A stretch of DNA of 23,430 nt from Ophiothrix spiculata (taxonomy: Eukaryota > Echinodermata > Ophiuroidea > Amphilepidida > Ophiotrichidae): assembly GCA_000969725.1 (NCBI GenBank), contig JXSR01S005695.1, one strand, 5' to 3'. The notes beneath the pieces were generated by a model that made no database searches, had not been told where the DNA came from, and worked only from the letters and a program-made list of their open reading frames with translations. This document shows, piece after piece, positions 11,001-20,000 of the stretch. Position numbers and translations under genes: made by a program. The stretch's first letter is position 1, and each line of letters starts with the position of its first letter.

Positions 11001-14000
11001 TTACATTTATTACGGTGTTCTCATTTGGGGAAATACATGTAAGACCTATTTAGATAAAGTTATTAAGTTACAAAAATGGGCTATCAGAACAATTTCATGT
11101 GAGCATTATAGAGCCCACATAGGACCACTGTTAAAAAAACACAATGTTCAGAACATATGTGATACATTTAAACTGGAACTAGGTATTTTTATGTCCATCA
11201 AACAAAGCGCCTCCCAATTATATTTTCAGAATATTTCATTAAACAAAACCAAGTTCATAAGAATCAAACTAGAAATGCTTCAGATTATAGTATCAACAAA
11301 ACAAAGAAAAAGTTTTCTGATCGTGCAATTCGCACAACAGGACCGATTTTATGGAATACGCTTGAAATAAATCTAAAACAATGTAAATCAGTCAAAAACT
11401 TTAAAAATACTTATAAATCCAGCATCATTGCCAGTTATGATTTTTGTTGACTTTGGTGCACGCCTTCCCCCTTAAGTGCTTTGTTTGGTTTTTGTATATG
11501 TTTTGTATGACCTTATTTTTCAGGGGATGGTCCCTTCAGGCCTTTTTGGCCTTTTGACCTTTCCCACAATATCATTGTCTTTTCTATATGTTTTCATTGT
11601 TTTTTATACATGTTTGATATTGTGAATAAAGAGATTTGATTGATTGATTGATGATTAAATACACACCTTCTTGGTGAGACAATCATTATTTCTCCAATAT
11701 TTTTTTTGGTGGATCTAAACGCTAAAATATGAAAAAAATCCTGTAGGGCAGGGTGTTTTATTTCAATCCTAAATACATATAGGATTGTATAGTAGGACAA
11801 TTGGTTGTTCTCTTTATCCCAATTAGAAATTATCAACCCAAAACTTGACAACAAATCTTTTTATTTTGGGTGTGCCAAAGTAACCCCGCACATACCAGAA
11901 TTTTTCTTTTAACAAAATACATATTTGAACTGCTTTGTGATGTCAGAGTTATGTAACACATTGGCCGACAAATGATTTTGCTATGTGGATTCAGAAAACC
12001 CAAGGTATATTTGGTACAAAATAGGCCTAGTTTTGGGTGTTGATTTCAAAATCACAGTCCCCCTCTTGTATGCAGTACAAAATATAAAAATGCATGTTCA
12101 AGGTAGGCATTGCAATTGTTTACAAACGATGGGCCTTTCACTCTGTATTTTTGTTTACACTGTCCTTAAATGTTTGTTTGGCCTATAGGACTCCTGTGCA
12201 ATAAAATTTGATTAGTAGTATGAGGTCTACAAAAAGGGTTACAAAGTTACTTCAATTCTGTGCAACTTTTGATGTACCTTTATTATTATATGTAGGAATG
12301 TCTGCCAAAGTTTGTGGATCATGACTGGCTACGTAGAGTGTTTGGAGTGTGTGGCTCTGTGGAATATGTTAGTCTCCCACGCTATAAATCATCAGGTGAT
12401 ATCAAGGGGTTTGCATTTGTTGAATTCAAGACTCCGGAAGAGGCCACAAAAGCTTGTGAGGTGAGAATAGTCAATACTTCTTGTCAAGTAAATTGTGAAT
12501 TTGTACTGGTAATTTTTGCGGCTTATGACAGCAGAAAATCTTACCAACAAGAATACTGAATCTGTGAAATACATAACTTCTTGGTACTTTAGTGTGTAGA
12601 ATCTATTTTTTAGTGAAATTATCTACTTTTTTGGTTGCAAAGTCTACATTTACACATTTACAGGTTTCCACAGCGTTTACTGAAGCGCATTTATGCTGTA
12701 CAACACACAAGATAAGGTACAACTTTGTAGCGTGTTTGAATGAAGTATGTTTCAAAAGTTAGCTATCAATGCATTCAAGTTAGCTTTGTTTGTTTGATAT
12801 ATTATCAGTAAAAATGTTTCTTTAATGAAAATAAACTTTCTCTCTATTATACATTAAACATTAAGCCAATATCCTGGTAATACAATTATTGTATACATAA
12901 ATGATTCCATCCCGATATCAGACCAAATTTATTTTTCGGCCTGATATATTTGCTGTCAGCGCAAGGAATTTCAAAATGAGCAGTTGAAAGTGGGGCAAAT
13001 GAAACAATTAAGGCAGAAAATTTTTGAGGAAAAAAAAGCTTGTGGAATTTGTTTGTAATGGGTGCATACTGCATAGTGTGAATTTTTTTTGCTAATTTCA
13101 GGTTTCTTGCATTTATTTATTTATCCCTAAAACAGTGGTATAGTAACTTATCATTTGTTTCCTCCTAATTTTTTTTGTATCCTTAGAGTTTTTTGTTTTT
13201 GCCAGAATTTAACTATATTCCTGCCATCAAGTAACTTCCCATTTTTTGTTTCTGATTTTATTTGTAGATGCTGAATAATCCTCCAGATGAAGATTCAGAT
13301 CTAATTGGAAAGTTCCCCAAGACCAAAGGTGGTCGTTATGTCCCCATTGATGAGGACAAAGAAGACAAGACAAAAGACAAGGACAATATATCAAGAACTT
13401 CACACAGGAAGAGATCATACAGCGAAAACGATAATAAATCAGACAATCACAAGAGGCAGAAGAGGAAACATCGTGAAAGTGAATCAAGTGATGGTAAACC
13501 GGAGAGGGAGAGAAGAAAGCGCCACCACAGCGACGATTCACAGAAAACAAAGAAGGGAAAAACAGAGCAAGAAGAGAAGAAATCAGAAAGGAGAAAGGTG
13601 GATGAGGCAGGAGATAATGTAGAAAATAAAGAAGAAAGGAAATCTAAAAGTCAAAGGACTAAAGATTCTGAAGGAGATATGAAAACTAAAATGCAAACTG
13701 GTCAAGAAAAGGATGAAAGTCAAGATAGAGAAACTTTGAAATCTAGGAAGAGAAAACTCACTGAATCTGATGCTGAAGAGGAAATAGGGAGCAGAAAGAA
13801 TAGAAAAGAGTCTGGTGAAGGTGAAAGGTCAAAAGGCCATGACCAAACAGGGGATGTTGATGTGACATCAAATGATGAAGATGATTCAAAAAGAGACTCT
13901 GATAATGAAGAGAAAAGGAAAAAGAGATCAAGGAAAAGGAAGCCAGAGAAGAAGAAAGAAGTTAAGGAAAGTGAATTTCAGTTGAAGGTCATTTCAAAGT

Positions 14001-17000
14001 AAGTAAAAGTAAAGTCAGCTAAAGGCAAAATAAAAAATTATTGGACTATTAAACAAAAATCCCTGGTAGGGATTGTATTTAAAAAAAAGTGGGGCCCTGT
14101 AGTTAATAGTATACAAATATATACTGCAATGAGAGGATCTGGTTTTAAAACTATGGACCTGAAGTGACATCAATAGTACTATTGATGTCACTGAAGGTCC
14201 ATAGTTTTAATCAAGATCCTCAAATGAGGCAGTATATATTTGTTTTATATACGTTATTAATAGATTTTTATTCATTTATTGGTTTAAAGACAAATTTAGA
14301 TTGCAATCCATCCAATTAAGAAGATGCTCCAATGAAATACAAAACGTTCAACTATAAAGTCAAAATTCAATGTCTCCAAGTTTCAACAGTTTCAACAACA
14401 ACAAGTTAAAATCCAAATCCAACGCACAAATCTCTTTACAAAGGAAAGGAAGTGGCCTTGCAATCCAAATCGTAGCGATTGCACTAGCTGTCTTTTTGCT
14501 ATACATTTCACCCTTTTTGTTCCGTGCACCAGCGTAGAACTTCGAAAGTAGTGAATCAAGGCCAGCGTTGTCAAGTTCCCCATATGCCTCAGCACGAATC
14601 TCTTTACAAAATTCTTCGAATACACTCACGCTAAACTTAATCTGCTTTTTAGTGTTTGAGCTATCCACACTATCTATGAAATCATTCATTTCCTCGTCGT
14701 TTACGAGGTAAAACCTCACAGGAACTGTCACGACTCAGTCCATGTTGTTGTTGTGATTTTTGCGAGAAAGGTCGTCTGCACAATATTCCCGATCTGGATG
14801 TGTGATGTCATTTCAAATTACTATCCACGTCTCATACGGGCATTTTGAAAGACTATATACGTGTCATCCGGGTATTTTACTACTATTAACAGCCTGAGGA
14901 GAAAGTGTTAAAATTATATTTTATCATGTGACCCACTTTTAACCAATTAATGAATGAGAATTGATAGTGTAGCCTCTTTGTCTCGCCTGAAAATTTTCAG
15001 AAGAGACATAGCGATGCAATTTTCTGTCCGCCGTCCAGAGCGTATCTCAAAAACCGAATGCCCTACGTTAATGATATTTGGTGACTGGGTAGACCTGGAG
15101 CCGATCTGGATCCAGCAACAATTTTGGCGCAAAATATGGTAATTAAGTACCTAATTTGCATAATTTATGCGTAAAATACTTTAAATGGCATATTTAACAA
15201 ACTGTGTACATTCATGAAATTTGGTGGGTAGGTGAGGATAGAGGTGCGCTTGTGCCAGCTGCAATTTGAGCGCAAAATATGCTAATTAAGTACCTAATTT
15301 GCATAACTTATTTTTCAACTTTGTCCGATTTTAAAGGTTACGGTGTCAAATTGTACATCTTGGACCAGCGATCAAAAGTGTCAATGGTGACCCCGTCGTC
15401 CGACCTTAAACTGGGGGTCAAAGGTCAAAAGAAAGATCAAATTTTCAACTTTGTCCGATTTCAAAGGTTGAGGTGTCAAATTGTACATCTTGGACCAGCG
15501 ATCAAAAGTGTCAATGGTGACCCCGTCGTCCGACCTTTCCGTTGGGGTCAAATTTTCAACTTTGTCCGATTTCAACGATTAAGGTGTCAAATTGTACGTC
15601 TTGGATCAGAGATCAAAAGTGTCAATGGTGACCCCGTCGTCCGACCTTTCCGTTGAGATCAAATGTTCAACTTTGTCCGATTTCAAAGATTAAGGTGTCA
15701 AATTGTTTGTCTTGGACCAGAGATCAAAAGTGTCAATGGTGACCCCGTCCTCCGACCTTTCCCTTGGGGTCAAATTTTAAACTTTGTCCGATTTCAACGA
15801 TTAAGGTGTCAAATTGTACGTCTTGGACCAGCAATTAAAAGTGTCAATGGTGACCCCGTCGTCCGACCTTTCCGTTGGGGTCAAATTTCAACTTTGTCCG
15901 ATTTCAACAATTAATGTGTCAAATTGTGTGTCTTGGACCAGCAATCAAAAGTGCCAATGGTGACCCCGTTGTATGACCTTTCCCTTGGGATCCACCCCAC
16001 AACTGAATTATTATGTAGGCGGTCGATACGCAGGCGAGACTACTGGTTCGCGAACCATCTTGTTTGATTCCAGTGTCCAATAAATTATTGCTTGCCCTTT
16101 ACTTGTGAAATCATAAAAAACTTGCATTTCGAAAAACCCAATAGACAAAACGGATCATTTAAATTTTTCCTTAATTGATGATTCTGGGCACCCATGGTCG
16201 AAGTAATAAAAGTACTTATTTTTCTTACCCAGGTATTACTGGCTTACTCCGCAAGCAAGTAGCATATCCGGGAATAGAGAGAATGAGAATTGAAAATTGC
16301 TGGTTGAAAAGTGCGCCGACCCTGGTGGGGTGATTTGCTACAATAATCAGCTGATTATTGTAGCAAATCCACTCTAAATGTAAATGATGTACCATACTAA
16401 GTCACATAATAACCCTCATTATGCACATACTAGGGTTATCCCTATTGTTATCTGCGCGTTAATCCGAAGTTGTTTACAAGATTCCGCAAAGTGATGTGTA
16501 TCTCTTTTACAGTTGTTGCATTGTCACTAACAGTAGTGAAGCGTTTGATTTGTACGGGTTGAATGGTGATTGTACAACTTAATAATAGATCAGTTCTTTC
16601 TATACGTGACCTTTGCGTGACCTATTCGTGGTGGGTACACATTTTGTCCATTGGCTCGGAATAGGAGTTTCACTGCCCTGGTAGCATATCTGGCTTCTAT
16701 TTGATGATAAGTAATATCTACCATTGCTTACACACTTTTTCTGATCTAAAAAATTGTTTCGGAAAAGTCACATCCTGTAGGCTGAACGATTATGAGGGTG
16801 CCAACTTGAGCTCCTACTTTGATTTTTGAAGTAGATATTTTGCAGCTATCTCATGCAGCTTGTAAATTGCTCTCTTTGACAGGACTTGGGAAATATGGTA
16901 ACATGTGATGCAATGTTGTGGTGTTAATGGCATAACTGTTATTGTTTTTCAGTTTGTACACTTTATAATATTGATGCATTTTGTGCTTTCAGGAAGGAGT

Positions 17001-20000
17001 GGCTTGATCTAAAAGAGAAGTATTTATCTCTTCAGAAAGCTAGCATTGCTAGACTCAAGGAAGCCTTCCGTACTGGTGGCATGTCAAATGTGGTAAGTTT
17101 ATACACTGCATAAATAGTTTAACTATAGGAAAAATAAAAATGTATTAGACAATGAAAACAAAAATCCAGGGTAAGGATTGCATTTACAAACAATGGGGCC
17201 CTGCACTCTGGATTTCTGTTTACATTGTCCAATAATCTATTGATTTGCCTGTAGGATGTATATAACAGATCAAACCTGCCTGCAGAGGACAAGATGCATG
17301 CAGCAGGTACAAAGCAACTTAGCTGGATAAAATCGCTTAAACTGGCGATTCCTTTGACATAAACACAAACTTGACTTGATGAGCATGTGCAAATGTCAGT
17401 TTTGAGCAGGATATTGGATTGTAAATGGAACAGAGCAACGATTGCCTCGAGAAGCCACACCCTCGATAGATTGATTTCAAACGCACCACCACTTGCGTCA
17501 ATGGAAATTGAGCTGTGAGAAGCTTAACTATCTTTGCGTTTTAAAGTAGTCTGCTGCCGCAATCCGTTTGTATTTTTGAATGTGAATTTAATTGTGTTGA
17601 GTTTGCAGTGAAGTTATCCGAATTGCGAATTCAGCTTTATGCATAGGCCCTATATATATTAGTCTTGATTTGAACTTGACCAGTGAGCTTGTAAAAGCTC
17701 CCAATATAGTACACTAATATTGATTGCCTGAGAGTGCAATATTTCAAGTAAAATGTCCATAGACTACTGTGTTGTAATTACTGTCTGGGCTCCGACAATA
17801 ATTAGAAAATGACACACTTTCTCACTTTTCTCAAAAATGCAAGCACATTTGCATGAATGATTTGGGGTTTGTACCATATCAGTTAAGGATTCTTATAAGC
17901 TAAAAAAGGTGATTTTGACAGTGGTGACCTTGAGGATGAAAAGTGATTCATGAATTTATATGCCATTGATTCCCTTTTTTTCTTCTTACAGATCCAAAGT
18001 GAGAAGGTCATCAAAACCTCAGAACCCGAGTTTACACCTGGTGTGGTGCTCAAACTAGAAAGCAAAACACCAGTGGAATCAAGACAACAGTTGAAAGTAA
18101 GGACTTTGATCATTTGGAAAATGCTTGCAATGATTTATATTGATTTATGTTGGTAATATAAGTTGTATGTCCCTTTTTGGAAAAAAGATTTATTTCATAT
18201 TTGAAAAAAAATGAATGAAAACACTGCACACTACTTCCATGAATGATCAAGATAGGTAACATTTGTGTAAAAATGTTTTGTTTTTAATTTACAGACATTT
18301 TCTAGCATTGAATACTGATCTCTATAATTCACTAATTATTGGAATCATAATAATCCCTTTTGATTAGAAACTTGTTTATCTTGTTTGGGTTGATGTATTA
18401 AACTTAAAAACTGGCTATATAATATACTTCAACCACACCATATATTGTACAGCAACTGTGCACAAATGATGAAAGCTTGCACATGTATGCTTTTAGTTTT
18501 GTAGGTGTGACATCATGAGTCGGCATTTGATACCCAAGTCAAACCGGGTAGTTGCTTTAGTTTGTACTTCTTGGTTTACAGAGTATAGAAACATTGTTTT
18601 TTGCAAATTTCTTTAATGTTTAGCAAAAAGAAGCGGGCATAACTTAATATAGCTGTAAGTTTCAATTTCAGATTATCACGTTTATTTGTTGTGTGTACAC
18701 GGCATCTCAAGGTTCATTTTATATAATTTCAAATCAAACCGTTCACTGCTTTTAAAGAGTGCACCAATAGTGTGAGAGTAAACAATCAATATCAATAAAT
18801 CACACGCTGCAAATAAGTGTGTGATTTGTTGATTTTGAGAGTAACCAATCAAAATCAACAAATCACGCACTGCAAATAAGTGCATTACAGAAGTGCTTAA
18901 CAGCAAGTGTCAGCAAGAAAATCCCTGCGAGCGAGTGAAAAACAACCCTGAGAAATATTATAAAAGCTATGCAAGGGATCATACATTTTCCTAAATTTTA
19001 CTACACAGGATGAACTTCAGACATGTGCTCCAGTGGCATACATTGACATACAGCCAGGTGAACAGTCCGGGTTTGTCAGGTGTAAATCAACAGAGGGCGC
19101 TTCACAGATTCTAAACAAATTTGGACCAAACCAAACAAATAGCAACCTATCAATGACACTGTTGAAAGGTTTGTAAACACTTTATATTTTTATATGCTAC
19201 CAGTCATATATTGATCTTATTAAATTGTTTTCAAATTAACAAATGCAAGAATGAGGTAGAAAAAGAGTTTTTTCTCCATTAACTTTCAATATGTTCATCA
19301 AAACAAGTGAATGCAAAATCATGTGACCGAGAAGAAATTACTGAATTCCACTGAGAAGATGTAATGCTGCATGGAACCTTGCAGCATTAGGTGACAGACA
19401 TGTACAGGGTGGATCAAAAAACTAAGAACCCAAGCAACATTTTAATAATGGACTGTATCTTAAAAAACGATGATCAAAACTTGATCAAAAATGCAGGAAT
19501 GGTTGCAAACCTATCCCACATGATGCCTTTGCCAACTGACTTGTGTAGAGGTACAATTACTAAGTAATAAATTAATTTTAACTTGGGTTTTGAGTTTTTT
19601 GAACCACCCTGTAGTAGCAAATTGATGAAAAATAGTAAACAAACCCGAACCTACTGACCTATTTAAAACTTGATCTTTAGATATACAAACAATTAAAGTA
19701 GTTGATTTATTCCTAAAATTGTCTGCCAAGATAGGTAAATAGTCATTATTACATACTCCTTTTTTATGTGAACATTTGGCAGGGTTCGTACGGTCCTTGA
19801 GAGTCCTTGAAAATCCTTGAATTTGAAAACACCTTTTCAAGGCCTTGAAAGTCCTGGAAATTTGCACAGAGTCCTTGAAAGTCCTTGAAAATTGATAATT
19901 TATGGCTAACTGATCCCAAATTCAGCGAGTGGATTGATGTCGGCAGGAACAAGAGTTCAGCATACTGCAAATTATGCTGTGGTAAGTCCTTGAAAATCAT

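Noticed and set aside
13305..13622. Second frame of 105 codons inside exon 5
   Set aside because: Shadow of the purine-rich linker exon; the other frame continues RRM1 and ends with the conserved QLKVISK.
15279..15914. Two frames with a 37-residue repeated peptide as a repeat protein
   Set aside because: Explained by the 111-bp tandem array; no known domain and no splice or start context.
15314..15992. CRISPR-like array
   Set aside because: Units are 111 bp with no conserved-repeat/unique-spacer pattern and the genome is eukaryotic; it is a minisatellite.
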